64,000 bases of DNA from Butyrivibrio sp. AE3009. GTDB lineage: Bacteria; Bacillota; Clostridia; Lachnospirales; Lachnospiraceae. The position numbers and the translations under genes were made by a program. Where the stretch lies: positions 1 to 64,000 of the forward strand of contig NZ_ATVS01000007.1 in NCBI RefSeq assembly GCF_000420845.1, read 5' to 3'. Shown piece by piece: positions 44,649 to 53,482 of the stretch. Each line of letters opens with the position of its first letter. The first letter of the stretch is position 1. Under the pieces are notes generated by a model. That model saw only the letters and a program-made list of their open reading frames with translations, was not told the DNA's origin and did not search any database.

Positions 44649-45350
44649 ATGTATTTATTTCTGGAAAAAGTAATTGAAGACGGAGACGTAACCTACAGTC
44701 TCACCAAGGGCGGCTATGCCTTAATGTTTGTTCTCTTTGTGGTAGCGGCCATGGCCATCAGCTATTTTACCAACAAGGACGGCAAGGGCAAAATGAGCAT
44801 CAAGCAGATTTCTGTTTCAGCTCTTTGCATCGCACTCGCCTTTGTAATGTCCAATATCAAGCTCTTCAAGCTTCCTATGGGCGGCAGCGTAACACTTTTC
44901 AGTATGTTCTTCATAACCTTCATCGGATACCTCTACGGACCCAGAGTCAGCATCTCAGCTGCCTTTGCCTACGGACTTCTCCAGATGATCGTTGATCCCT
45001 ATATCATCAGCGTTCCTCAGCTTGTCTGCGACTACGTGCTGGCCTTCACAGCCCTTGGCCTTGCAGGTTTCTTTTATGAGAAAAAGAACGGAATGATCAT
45101 CGGATATCTTGTTGGAATATTCGGTCGTTTCATATTCTCCGTTCTCTCCGGCGTGATATTCTTCGCAGCTTATGCTCCCGAGGGAATGCATCCCGTTGTT
45201 TATTCATCCCTTTACAACGGTTCCTACATCGGAGCAGAGGCAGTACTTACGATCATCGTTCTGCTGATTCCCGCCGTACACAAGGCACTTAACCGCGTCA
45301 AGGCAGAGGTAAACGAAAAGAGCATCCGCAAGCAGGTTCAGCTTGGCTGA
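44649..45350 (+). CDS. thiT: Thiamine transporter S component ThiT
   Basis: A 233-residue ECF-transporter S component with about six membrane helices. The stretch SVSALCIALAFVMSNIKLFK and the PMGGSVTLFSMFFI segment are typical of ThiT, and the TPP riboswitch directly upstream supports thiamine as substrate. It needs the shared EcfAA'T energy module encoded elsewhere. The N-terminal extra helix of about 50 residues is common in Lachnospiraceae forms. It converges on hflX. Confidence 0.93.
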   Translation: MYLFLEKVIEDGDVTYSLTKGGYALMFVLFVVAAMAISYFTNKDGKGKMSIKQISVSALCIALAFVMSNIKLFKLPMGGSVTLFSMFFITFIGYLYGPRVSISAAFAYGLLQMIVDPYIISVPQLVCDYVLAFTALGLAGFFYEKKNGMIIGYLVGIFGRFIFSVLSGVIFFAAYAPEGMHPVVYSSLYNGSYIGAEAVLTIIVLLIPAVHKALNRVKAEVNEKSIRKQVQLG

Positions 45351-45366
45351 TGCCCTTTAACAGCAA

Positions 45367-46704
45367 TCAATCCGATATATATTTAGCGTATTTCATTCGG
45401 TCGGCAGGCGTAAGTCTGGCGACCGTTTTTATTCCCTCGGGAAGATACTCACTGGACAGTACATTTCCGCCCTGAGTCAGGGCATTTAAGATACCGCCTT
45501 CAGAATAGGGGAGCAGCAGTTCACACTCCGACGCGCCCTCCGAGAGCTTTCTTTCGATCACCGAGATCAGCTCCTCGAGACTGTCCTCAGCCTTGGCACA
45601 GATATATACCCTGTCATCCATGGACCTTGGGACATCCATCACCAGTTGGGAATTCTCCTCCTGCTCCTTCTGCACAAGGTCTGACTTGTTAAAAACATAT
45701 ATGACCGGAATATCACCTGCTCCTATCTCAGTGAGAGTATCCCTGGTGACATCCATATGATATCTGTACTCCGGGTCTGAGAAATCGATGACCTGCAGCA
45801 GAATATCAGCATATTTAGCCTCCTCCAGAGTGGACCTGAAGGCCTTAACAAGGGAGTGGGGCAGTTCACTGATAAAACCTACCGTGTCCGCCAGCAAAAA
45901 GGGTCTGTGACCCGGGGCATTTATTCTTCTTACGGAAGTATCAAGGGTAGCAAAGAGCATGTCCTTTTCAAGAACCAGCTTCTCATCCGCATCCTGACCG
46001 TCGCTTCCGTAATTTCTGATCATGTTGTTGAGGATTGTGGACTTGCCGGCGTTGGTGTAGCCCACAAGAGAGACTCTGGGAACTCCTGAGTTAAGCCTTC
46101 TGCTTCTCTGGGTATCACGCTCTTTTTCCACGTTTTCCAGTTCTCTTCTTAGCTCGGCCATGCGGTGTTCGATGCGTCTTCTGTCAAGCTCAAGCTGCTT
46201 CTCTCCGGAACCCTTGTTGGAGAGTCTTCCGCTGCCGCCGCCCTGTCTTGAGAGGGAGGTGCGCATATGGGCCAGTCTTGGAAGCATGTACTGAAGTTGT
46301 GCATATTCAACCTGGAGTCTTGCTTCTCTTGTTTTGGCTCTTGAGGCAAAAATCTGTAGGATAAGGCCTGTTCTGTCCATGACCTCAGTGTCCAGAGCTT
46401 TCTCAAGGTTACGAAGCTGCATGGGAGAGAGGGAGTCATTGAAGATGATGATATCCGCATCGAAGACATCGAGGGAATCCTTGATTTCCTCCACCTTGCC
46501 GCTTCCTATATAGGTGCTGTTGTCGGGAGAGGACAGGGACTGGGTCACCACTGCTGCCACCTCCAGGTCAAGGGCCTTGGTCAGCTCTTTTAATTCATTC
46601 ATGGATCTCTCGAATTCGAGATCGCTTCTGTTTACGTTAAGTCCAACGAGGATTGCCCTTGGCTTAATTGTTTCCTGAATTATCTGGTGTATTGTGTTTT
46701 TCAT
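45367..46704 (-). CDS. hflX: GTPase HflX
   Basis: A 445-residue ribosome-associated GTPase, which splits or rescues stalled 70S ribosomes. The N-terminal domain (AILVGLNVNRSDLEFERSMN, then STYIGSGKVEEI) precedes a glycine-rich, Q-rich linker helix and the G domain: P-loop GYTNAGKSTILN, switch/DTVGF block LADTVGFISELP, and NKSD (VIYVFNKSDLV). The start at 46704 has GGAG six bases ahead; the open frame continuing to 47013 is a shadow inside asnA. It follows asnA but is separated from it by a terminator. Confidence 0.96.
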   Translation of the reverse strand: MKNTIHQIIQETIKPRAILVGLNVNRSDLEFERSMNELKELTKALDLEVAAVVTQSLSSPDNSTYIGSGKVEEIKDSLDVFDADIIIFNDSLSPMQLRNLEKALDTEVMDRTGLILQIFASRAKTREARLQVEYAQLQYMLPRLAHMRTSLSRQGGGSGRLSNKGSGEKQLELDRRRIEHRMAELRRELENVEKERDTQRSRRLNSGVPRVSLVGYTNAGKSTILNNMIRNYGSDGQDADEKLVLEKDMLFATLDTSVRRINAPGHRPFLLADTVGFISELPHSLVKAFRSTLEEAKYADILLQVIDFSDPEYRYHMDVTRDTLTEIGAGDIPVIYVFNKSDLVQKEQEENSQLVMDVPRSMDDRVYICAKAEDSLEELISVIERKLSEGASECELLLPYSEGGILNALTQGGNVLSSEYLPEGIKTVARLTPADRMKYAKYISD

Positions 46705-46740
46705 TAAATCTCCGTTTCTGCAATAGCCGGAACAACCGGC

Positions 46741-46774
46741 AAAAAAATGGGAAGCCATATTAAACGGGCTTCCC
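46741..46774 (-). terminator. Terminator after asnA
   Basis: On the minus strand GGGAAGCC (46774-46767) pairs with GGCTTCCC (46756-46749), followed by ATTTTTTT. A further small GCCGG/CCGGC hairpin lies at 46726-46740. It separates asnA from hflX. Confidence 0.85.
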
Positions 46775-46801
46775 AAACAGATCATTATCAATATGGCAGG
46801 A

Positions 46802-47812
46802 TCAAAGAAGGTTAATTCCGTTCTTCTCGCACTCGGCAACCATCTCCTCGGGCCAGATAGAGCACTGAACCTCTCCGATGTGAGCCTTTCTAAGGAAGAA
46901 CATGCAGATTCTTGACTGTCCGATACCGCCTCCGATGGTGTATGGAAGCTCCTTGTCGAGAATTGCCTTCTGGAAAGGAAGATTAGCACGCTCTGTGCAA
47001 CCTGCCTTCTCAAGCTGGCTCATAAGGGACTTCTCATCTACACGGATACCCATGCTGGACAGCTCAAGAGCAATATCCAGAACAGGATAGTAAACAATGA
47101 TATCGGCGTTGAGCTGCCAGTCATCGTAGTCAGGTGCTCTGCCGTCGTGCTTGTCTCCGGAAGCAAGTTCGTCGCCGATCTGCATGATGCAGACAGCGCC
47201 CTTAGCCTTGGAGATGTAGTACTCACGCTCCTTGGGAGTGTTGGCCGGGAACATATCCTCCAGTTCCTGGGTTGTGATAAAGAAAATATCGTCGGGAAGG
47301 ATCTCTTCAATATAATCATACTGAATTGACATGAATTTCTCTGTCTTTCTGAGAACCTTGTATACGTTTCTTACTGTTTCCTTGAGGAAATCAAGGTTTC
47401 TGTCCTCTTTGCTGATGACCTTCTCCCAATCCCACTGATCAACGAAGATGGAGTGGATGTTGTCGGGAATCTCATCTCTGCGAACGGCATTCATATCCGT
47501 ATAGAGGCCTTCGCCAACATTGAAGCCGTACTTCTTGAGTGCGTATCTCTTCCACTTGGCGAGAGAGTGAACGATCTCGGCGGGACGCTGATTCTCGTTC
47601 AGGATATCGAAAGAAACCGGGCGCTCAACACCGTTTAAGTTGTCGTTAAGACCTGACTCGGGAGTAACAAACAAAGGAGCGGTTACTCTCTGAAGGTTAA
47701 GTCTTGTGGCGAGCATGCCCTGAAAGAAGTCTTTTACTGTTTTGATGCCGACCTGGGTATCGTGAAGATCCAGGGCGCATTCGTATTTCTTGGGAATCTT
47801 AAGGTTTTCCAT
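46802..47812 (-). CDS. asnA: Aspartate-ammonia ligase AsnA
   Basis: A 336-residue ammonia-dependent asparagine synthetase of the class II aminoacyl-tRNA-synthetase fold. Family blocks include the NLQRVTAPLFV start, GLNDNLNGVERPVSFD, FVDQWDWEKVI and the C-terminal IGGGIGQSRICMFFL motif. It makes asparagine from aspartate, ammonia and ATP. GGAG lies eight bases before the start. Confidence 0.97.
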   Translation of the reverse strand: MENLKIPKKYECALDLHDTQVGIKTVKDFFQGMLATRLNLQRVTAPLFVTPESGLNDNLNGVERPVSFDILNENQRPAEIVHSLAKWKRYALKKYGFNVGEGLYTDMNAVRRDEIPDNIHSIFVDQWDWEKVISKEDRNLDFLKETVRNVYKVLRKTEKFMSIQYDYIEEILPDDIFFITTQELEDMFPANTPKEREYYISKAKGAVCIMQIGDELASGDKHDGRAPDYDDWQLNADIIVYYPVLDIALELSSMGIRVDEKSLMSQLEKAGCTERANLPFQKAILDKELPYTIGGGIGQSRICMFFLRKAHIGEVQCSIWPEEMVAECEKNGINLL

Positions 47813-48117
47813 CTGATAAACTCCAATTTACCTAAATTTTTACTATTTAACATCTTAAAGCGGAACGCTTCTTATTGCAATAGTTTATCTCAAAACATTG
47901 AATATTTTTCTACAATATATATACATTTTTTTTTATTACATTAGCGAAATAAAGTATAAAAAATCTATAAAAAAATTCGAAAATCTTTCACCGTTTGTTC
48001 ACAAAATCCTATTTACAAATCGATGCCAAGAGGGTATATTCTACTAAGCATTCACTTAAACGTTTACTTATACGATTTAGTTGACGTTTGGTCATTTGTG
48101 GAAAGGAAGTAGGAGAT
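47813..48117. promoter_or_regulatory. Divergent control region of asnA and the HPr-like gene
   Basis: 305 AT-rich bases without a gene. A good plus-strand promoter is present: TTTACA (48012-48017), a 17-base spacer and TATATT (48035-48040). The repeated words TTCACTTAAACG and TTTACTTATACG follow at 48051-48076 and may be an operator. Confidence 0.6.
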
Positions 48118-48354
48118 ATGTTTAGACACGTAATTAAGAAAAATATTATGCTGAAACCCGCACAGGTTAAGGACTTTGTCAATGCTGCGACTAAATGTAA
48201 TTTCGATGTAGATATATACTATAACAGGTACGTAGTAGACGCTAAGTCAATCCTGGGAGTTTTCGGTCTTGATCTTACACAGAAGCTCACAGTTGAGTAC
48301 AGCGGTTACGACCAGAGCTTTGAGCAGGTGCTCAATTCACTTACCGTAGCATAA
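48118..48354 (+). CDS. HPr-like protein lacking the active-site histidine
   Basis: A 78-residue protein with the HPr fold. The regulatory serine region is kept (DAKSILGVFGL, S44), which matches the Ser46 block of HPr, but the IHARP motif is replaced by IMLKP, so the phosphocarrier histidine is missing. This is similar in logic to Crh of Bacillus, a regulatory paralogue that acts with CcpA; that comparison is inference. The start at 48118 follows AGGAG closely. It has its own promoter and stands alone between asnA and a helicase gene. Confidence 0.75.
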   Translation: MFRHVIKKNIMLKPAQVKDFVNAATKCNFDVDIYYNRYVVDAKSILGVFGLDLTQKLTVEYSGYDQSFEQVLNSLTVA

Positions 48355-48469
48355 TCGGTAGATACAATTTCATATTTAAAGTGGTAGTAAGACTCCCTAT
48401 GGTATAAAATGTGCCATAGGGAGTTTTCTGTTGTGCTCCTATTACATTTCATCGGAGATCATTCACTTA

Positions 48470-50929
48470 ATGGAGATAAAAATATCGGTCCGCGGTCTTG
48501 TGGAGTTCATCCTAAGAAGCGGAAACATAGACAATCGTATACATCAGACGTCACCCGACGCCATGCTTGAGGGCAGTAGGATCCATCGCATGATTCAAAA
48601 GAGTATGGGACCGGACTACCACGCCGAGGTGCCCCTAAGCTACAGCTATGATGCGGAAAAATATGCGCTGGTGGTGGAGGGAAGAACCGACGGCATTCTC
48701 GACAAGAATTTCGACAAACCAATATCTGAGCTGGAGGCATCTCAGGAGTCCTTCATTCCAGGCAGCAGGTACGTACCCATGATCGATGAGATCAAGGGAA
48801 CCTACAGAGACCTCTCCAGAATGAGAGAGGCGGATGACCTTCATCTTGCCCAGGCCATGTGCTACGGCGCCATGTACCTTGCGGGCAGACACTATCCGGA
48901 GATCAACATCAGAATAACTTATTGCAATATCGATACTGAGGAAAAAAGGTATTTCGACAAGTCCTTTTCCTACGACGAGATCATGACCTGGTTCCTTGAC
49001 CTCATCTCCAAGTACAGGAAATGGGCTGATTTCGAGTGCGAGTGGGAGACCCTCCGGACTTCATCAATCAAGGCTGTTCAGTTCCCTTTCCCCTACAGAG
49101 AGGGCCAGAAGGATCTCGCCGCCGGTGTCTACAGAACTATCGTCCATGGCAAAAAACTCTTTCTCGAAGCCCCCACAGGTACCGGCAAGACCATTTCCAC
49201 CGTCTTCCCCTCCGTTAAGGCTATGGGTGAGGGCAAAACCAGCAAGATCTTCTACCTGACAGCCAAGACCATAGCAAGGACCGTTGCCGAGGAAGCCTTT
49301 GATATCCTGAGGAACGATCAGAAGCTTCGTCTTAAGAGCGTTACCATTACAGCCAAGGACAAGATCTGTTTCCTCGGAGAAGAGGAGAGGAACTGCAATC
49401 CCGAGGCATGTCCCTATGCAAAGGGTCACTATGACAGGATCAACGATTGCATTTTTGACCTGCTGACCCATGAGGACAGCTTCGACAGGGAAAAAATAGT
49501 GGAGTATGCCACAAAATACCAGGTTTGCCCCTTCGAGATGTCCCTTGACATGAGCCTTTGGGCTGATGCCGTGATCTGCGACTATAACTACGTTTTTGAC
49601 CCCTTCGTATATCTTAGAAGGTTCTTTTCCGATGCCCTCAAAACGGATTACGTATTCCTTGTGGATGAGGCCCATAACCTCCTTGAAAGAGGCAGGGAGA
49701 TGTACAGCGCCGTTCTTCGCAAGGAGAGCTTTCTTGAGCTTAAGAATACCATCAAGGAATATCATCCCAGCATCGCCGGACACCTTGATAAGTGCAACAA
49801 GCTTCTTTTGGAACTCAAAAGAGATTGTGACGGCTGCAAGGTCATAACTTCAATCGAGAAGCTGGCAAATGCCCTTAACAGGCTCTCTACCATTATTTCC
49901 GAGTATCTGGAGGATCATTCAGAGGGCCCCTGCAGAGAGGAACTTCTTCTGTTTTACTTTGACCTCCACAGATTCCTTGTTATCTATGACAAGCTTGATG
50001 ACAAATATGTGATCTACAGCGAATTTGCTGAGGATGGGAGCTTCCTTCTAAGGCTTCGCTGCGTGGATCCTTCCGGGAACCTTGCGGAGTGCATGGGAAG
50101 AGGGCGCAGCACCATACTCTTTTCCGCCACACTTTTGCCCATTCAGTATTACAAAAAGCTGCTTGGAGGCACGGCTGAGGACTTTGAAATCTATGCCAGA
50201 TCCATCTTTGACCCGTCCAAGCTTGGGCTTTTCATCGGAGCGGATGTCACCAGCAAATATTCCAAAAGAGGCCCGGAGCAGTACCACAGGATCGCCTCTT
50301 ATATAGACAGCATTGTTAAGGCCAGAAGCGGCAATTACCTCATCTTTTTCCCTTCCCATCAGTTCATGGAGGAAGTGGGCGAGATCTATGAGAATGAGTT
50401 CTTCGACGAGGAGACCACAGAGCTTTTAGTTCAACAGGACTATATGAGTGAGACCTCCAGGGAGGCCTTTTTGGAGCGCTTTTCCACAGGAAATAACCTT
50501 GACCTGTCCAAGATCATCAACATGGATCTTGAGATCGTGGAGGACAAAAACGTCCTGGGCTTCTGCGTCATGGGCGGAATCTTCAGTGAGGGAATAGACC
50601 TTAAGTACGACAGTCTTATAGGAGTTATCATAGTGGGCTGCGGCATTCCCATGGTGGGCAACGAAAGAGAGATCATAAGGAGCTATTTCGATGAACAGGG
50701 AGAGGACGGCTACGACTATGCCTATAAGTTCCCGGGGATGAACAAGGTCCTTCAGGCAGCGGGAAGAGTTATCAGAACAGAAGAGGACAGAGGCGTTGTG
50801 GCCCTTCTTGATGACCGCTTTATGCAGACCGGATACAGAAGTCTGTTTCCGAGGGAATGGAAGGGGTGTAAGCGGGTATTAACCGAAACGGTCAAAACAG
50901 CCGCAGGGCAGTTCTGGAGCGGGTTCTAA
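48470..50929 (+). CDS. DinG/Rad3-type helicase with N-terminal nuclease-like domain
   Basis: An 819-residue superfamily 2 DNA helicase. Walker A is APTGTGKTISTVFP near residue 236, the DEAH box is FLVDEAHNLLERG near 400, and motif VI is AAGRVIRTEEDRG near 770. Cysteines in DKICFLGEEERNC, PEACPYA and the later C-rich stretch fit the XPD-type iron-sulfur cluster. The first about 200 residues show a PD-(D/E)XK-like signature (VEGRTDGIL, then IDEIKGTYRDL), resembling Cas4/RecB nucleases. The ATG at 48470 (protein start MEIKISVRGLVEF) is preferred over 48431. It probably unwinds damaged DNA or R-loops. Confidence 0.85.
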   Translation: MEIKISVRGLVEFILRSGNIDNRIHQTSPDAMLEGSRIHRMIQKSMGPDYHAEVPLSYSYDAEKYALVVEGRTDGILDKNFDKPISELEASQESFIPGSRYVPMIDEIKGTYRDLSRMREADDLHLAQAMCYGAMYLAGRHYPEINIRITYCNIDTEEKRYFDKSFSYDEIMTWFLDLISKYRKWADFECEWETLRTSSIKAVQFPFPYREGQKDLAAGVYRTIVHGKKLFLEAPTGTGKTISTVFPSVKAMGEGKTSKIFYLTAKTIARTVAEEAFDILRNDQKLRLKSVTITAKDKICFLGEEERNCNPEACPYAKGHYDRINDCIFDLLTHEDSFDREKIVEYATKYQVCPFEMSLDMSLWADAVICDYNYVFDPFVYLRRFFSDALKTDYVFLVDEAHNLLERGREMYSAVLRKESFLELKNTIKEYHPSIAGHLDKCNKLLLELKRDCDGCKVITSIEKLANALNRLSTIISEYLEDHSEGPCREELLLFYFDLHRFLVIYDKLDDKYVIYSEFAEDGSFLLRLRCVDPSGNLAECMGRGRSTILFSATLLPIQYYKKLLGGTAEDFEIYARSIFDPSKLGLFIGADVTSKYSKRGPEQYHRIASYIDSIVKARSGNYLIFFPSHQFMEEVGEIYENEFFDEETTELLVQQDYMSETSREAFLERFSTGNNLDLSKIINMDLEIVEDKNVLGFCVMGGIFSEGIDLKYDSLIGVIIVGCGIPMVGNEREIIRSYFDEQGEDGYDYAYKFPGMNKVLQAAGRVIRTEEDRGVVALLDDRFMQTGYRSLFPREWKGCKRVLTETVKTAAGQFWSGF

Positions 50930-51447
50930 CCACTAAAACAAGGGTAATATATACGATTTATCATAAAAATGAGGCAAAATGGTTTACATATAAAATTAAA
51001 TTACTAATTTATGTAAACCGCTATTTGTACTTAATTGATGCTAAAATAGATACAATTTATGAAAAAAGCAGAAAAATCACAAAATTGTTAGATGTTTACG
51101 ACATGTGTGTCATGTGGATAACTCTGTGGAAATTGGGGATTACCTGAAAGGGTAAAAATCAAAGACCGCTAAAACAGTGGGTTTACAAGTTGTTGTGAAA
51201 TAGAACCAAGAACCGTTAAAAAATTGTTATCTGACCGATTCGGTCAAATACATTATGTAAACCATATTTGAATATGACAGATGTGTCGTTTAAATTCTTG
51301 TAATACCCTATCCATGCGGAATCCGAAAATATTAGGGCGAAAAATCGGTCCTTTTTTATTCCCTTATTTTCTTGCGATAGGCACCTTGGTATTGTAGAAT
51401 TATTTATATTTCTTTTGGTCATAATTCGGATTTAGCGAGGGGCGGGT
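50930..51447. other. 518-base AT-rich intergenic region
   Basis: No gene seen. It contains the inverted pair GGTTTACATA (50981-50990) and TATGTAAACC (51010-51019), a third copy ATTATGTAAACCAT at 51252-51265, and a perfect palindrome GACCGATTCGGTC at 51233-51245. A promoter precedes the next gene. These repeated words suggest binding of a regulator to a long leader. Confidence 0.5.
51372..51400 (+). promoter_or_regulatory. Promoter of the TPR-GGDEF gene
   Basis: TTGCGA (51372-51377), a 17-base spacer and TAGAAT (51395-51400), 48 bases before the start codon. Confidence 0.6.
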
Positions 51448-53088
51448 ATGAGAATAGAGGATTATGATTTAGATGTTCAGAGACTTAACAGGGAACTAAT
51501 GACTGCCAGGTCTTCCATGTCGGGCAGTTTTATCAACATATGCAATCGTCTATTGAGAAAGGCCAAGGCCGTAGATGATATTAATCTACTGGGCTACGCT
51601 TACTACTATCTGGCAGATGCTTATTACCAGATAAGCACCAATTATCGCAGATTCAACACCAATCTTCTCAAGGCAATAGAATATCTTCAGCAGTGCGGGG
51701 ATTACGAGCATCTGGCAAGGTGCTACAATCTCCTTGGTATTGACGCCATGAACCACGGCACCAAGGAGCCTGCCCTGGACTTTTTCTACGCAGGACTCAA
51801 ATACTGTGAGAACATGCATGAGAGCGTTGTGCCGGGCATTATCAGATACAACATCGGTCAGATCTACTACGACAACGGTGATGTGAAGGAGGCACTGTCC
51901 CATATCCGGGCAGCCTACAGGGATATCAGGAAGAACAAGAAAGAAAGCCTGTATTACAGGAATGTTCTTTTTTGCTACTGTTTCGAAGCGGATTGCTATA
52001 TGCAGCTGGATAAGCGTGAGTCTGTGGCAAAGTGCCTTGAGGGTATAGCCAAGATCGAGGCGGACCTAAGGTGCAGCAGGGATTACTTTTTGGATGTGCC
52101 GATTCTTGACATCAGAATGAGGGCCAACCACTATCTTGGCAGGATGGAAGAATATCAGGCTTATTCCGACAAGCTCTCCTATCTGATACAGAAGAACAAA
52201 TATCCGCTGGACAATATGGAGGATATCTTCAGAATATGCCGCTTCTTTATGGAGACGGGAAGACTTAATGAGGCCATTGGCACAATCAAGAATATCGAGA
52301 GATCCCTGGACGACCTTAACATAACCAATCTCAAGCTCCAGGCGGCATCCCTTCGCGTGCAGCTCTATGAAAGAGTGGACGACAGCAGGGAGAAGGGCAA
52401 GGCCCTCGAGGATTTCTACAAATACAGCATGCTCCAGAACAAGGAGATCATAAGTAACTACAAGTTCTTCTCCGGTATCCGCAAGAAGCTCTCGGAGATA
52501 GAGAAGGAGAACACTCTTTTACAGAAGCAGGCGGAGACCGATCCGCTGACGGGTCTTGGCAACAGACTGGCGCTTAACAAATTCGCTGACGTGGCCTTCG
52601 ACAATGCCTATAATCGCAGGACCCTTCTTGCGGTGGAGATCCTGGATGTGGACAATTTCAAGCACTACAACGATACCTACGGGCATCCCGCCGGTGACGA
52701 GTGCCTTAAGAAGATCGCCTCTCAGATTGCCAGGATATCCAGGGACAATCCCAGGATTCACGGCTTTCGCTACGGTGGAGATGAATTCGTCATTATCTAT
52801 GAGAGTCTAAGAGACGATCAGGTTATGAACTATGCAGACAATCTTCGCTCGGCAGTGGCTTCCATGCAGATAGAGAGCGGTCTTGCAGGCTCTGAGGAGT
52901 ATCTGTCAATATCCCAGGGTATCAGGAACTCCGTTCCCCTTGAGACCAACAAGCTCTGGGACTACATGTACGCCGCAGACAATGCCCTCTATGAGGTCAA
53001 AGGTGGCAAAAAAGGCGAGATCGTCCTGCTCCACAAGACGCAAGTGGCCGATATGCCCCGGAAGGATGGCACTGACAGCCAAACTTGA
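51448..53088 (+). CDS. TPR-domain diguanylate cyclase
   Basis: A 546-residue cytoplasmic signalling protein. About the first 350 residues are TPR-like helical repeats (YAYYYLADAYYQISTNYR, LARCYNLLGIDAMNHGTKEP, GIIRYNIGQIYYDNGDVKEA). A short coiled coil (near 350-370) joins to a GGDEF domain with DPLTGLGNRLALNKF, NFKHYNDTYGHPAGD and an intact GGDEF near 445. The allosteric RxxD site five residues upstream is absent, so feedback inhibition is probably lost. It would make cyclic di-GMP, opposite in effect to the EAL protein at 33247. The valS leader promoter overlaps its stop codon. Confidence 0.88.
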   Translation: MRIEDYDLDVQRLNRELMTARSSMSGSFINICNRLLRKAKAVDDINLLGYAYYYLADAYYQISTNYRRFNTNLLKAIEYLQQCGDYEHLARCYNLLGIDAMNHGTKEPALDFFYAGLKYCENMHESVVPGIIRYNIGQIYYDNGDVKEALSHIRAAYRDIRKNKKESLYYRNVLFCYCFEADCYMQLDKRESVAKCLEGIAKIEADLRCSRDYFLDVPILDIRMRANHYLGRMEEYQAYSDKLSYLIQKNKYPLDNMEDIFRICRFFMETGRLNEAIGTIKNIERSLDDLNITNLKLQAASLRVQLYERVDDSREKGKALEDFYKYSMLQNKEIISNYKFFSGIRKKLSEIEKENTLLQKQAETDPLTGLGNRLALNKFADVAFDNAYNRRTLLAVEILDVDNFKHYNDTYGHPAGDECLKKIASQIARISRDNPRIHGFRYGGDEFVIIYESLRDDQVMNYADNLRSAVASMQIESGLAGSEEYLSISQGIRNSVPLETNKLWDYMYAADNALYEVKGGKKGEIVLLHKTQVADMPRKDGTDSQT

Positions 53089-53113
53089 CAATGAAGAACA
53101 TGTAACTTATGAT
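53085..53113 (+). promoter_or_regulatory. Promoter of the valS T-box transcript
   Basis: TTGACA (53085-53090), a 17-base spacer and TATGAT (53108-53113), a near-consensus sigma-A promoter overlapping the end of the upstream gene. Confidence 0.8.
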
Positions 53114-53139
53114 ATTTACTAATTATATATCAAAGGTTT

Positions 53140-53427
53140 TGAGAAAGAGGAGTACATATCAGTCAGGCGACTAAAGAGAATGTGTCCGGCAGCAGTGCTG
53201 TCGCTGAGAGGATACAATCGTTTGCGATATGGAAGGTAGCTTTTGAACCGGACGTCCAGAAATGAGGGTTTTTCCTCAACAAACGTTCCCGCATTATCAG
53301 CGTTAGAGGATAGAGCATTTTATGATGCTGCAGAGGCAGGAGGCAGTGATGCTTTCTGTGAATTAAGGTGGTACCGCGTTAACTACGCCCTTAGCTGAGT
53401 TGTTCATTCGGCTAAGGGCGTTTTTTA
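53140..53427 (+). ncRNA. T-box leader of valS with terminator
   Basis: Stem I is closed by GTCCGG (53184-53189) and CCGGAC (53248-53253). The T-box sequence AAGGTGGTACCGCG lies at 53365-53378. The terminator is an 11-bp stem (53385-53395 with 53411-53421) and TTTTTT. A GTA valine codon at 53236-53238 in the 3' part of stem I is the likely specifier, but this placement is not certain. Uncharged tRNA-Val should bind and allow read-through into valS. Confidence 0.93.
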
Positions 53428-53482
53428 CCAAAAAAACGATTATCCCTTGCCGAGCAGTTTAGATCAGAGATAGGAGAAGATT

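Noticed and set aside
46705-47013. N-terminal extension of hflX by 103 residues
   Set aside because: This part overlaps asnA in another frame and has no similarity to HflX; the good ribosome site and family start are at 46704.
48470-49100. A Cas4 nuclease gene
   Set aside because: The nuclease-like part is continuous with the helicase in one frame and no CRISPR genes are present.
49064-49783. A 239-codon minus-strand open frame
   Set aside because: It is antisense to the helicase gene, with no ribosome site or domain.
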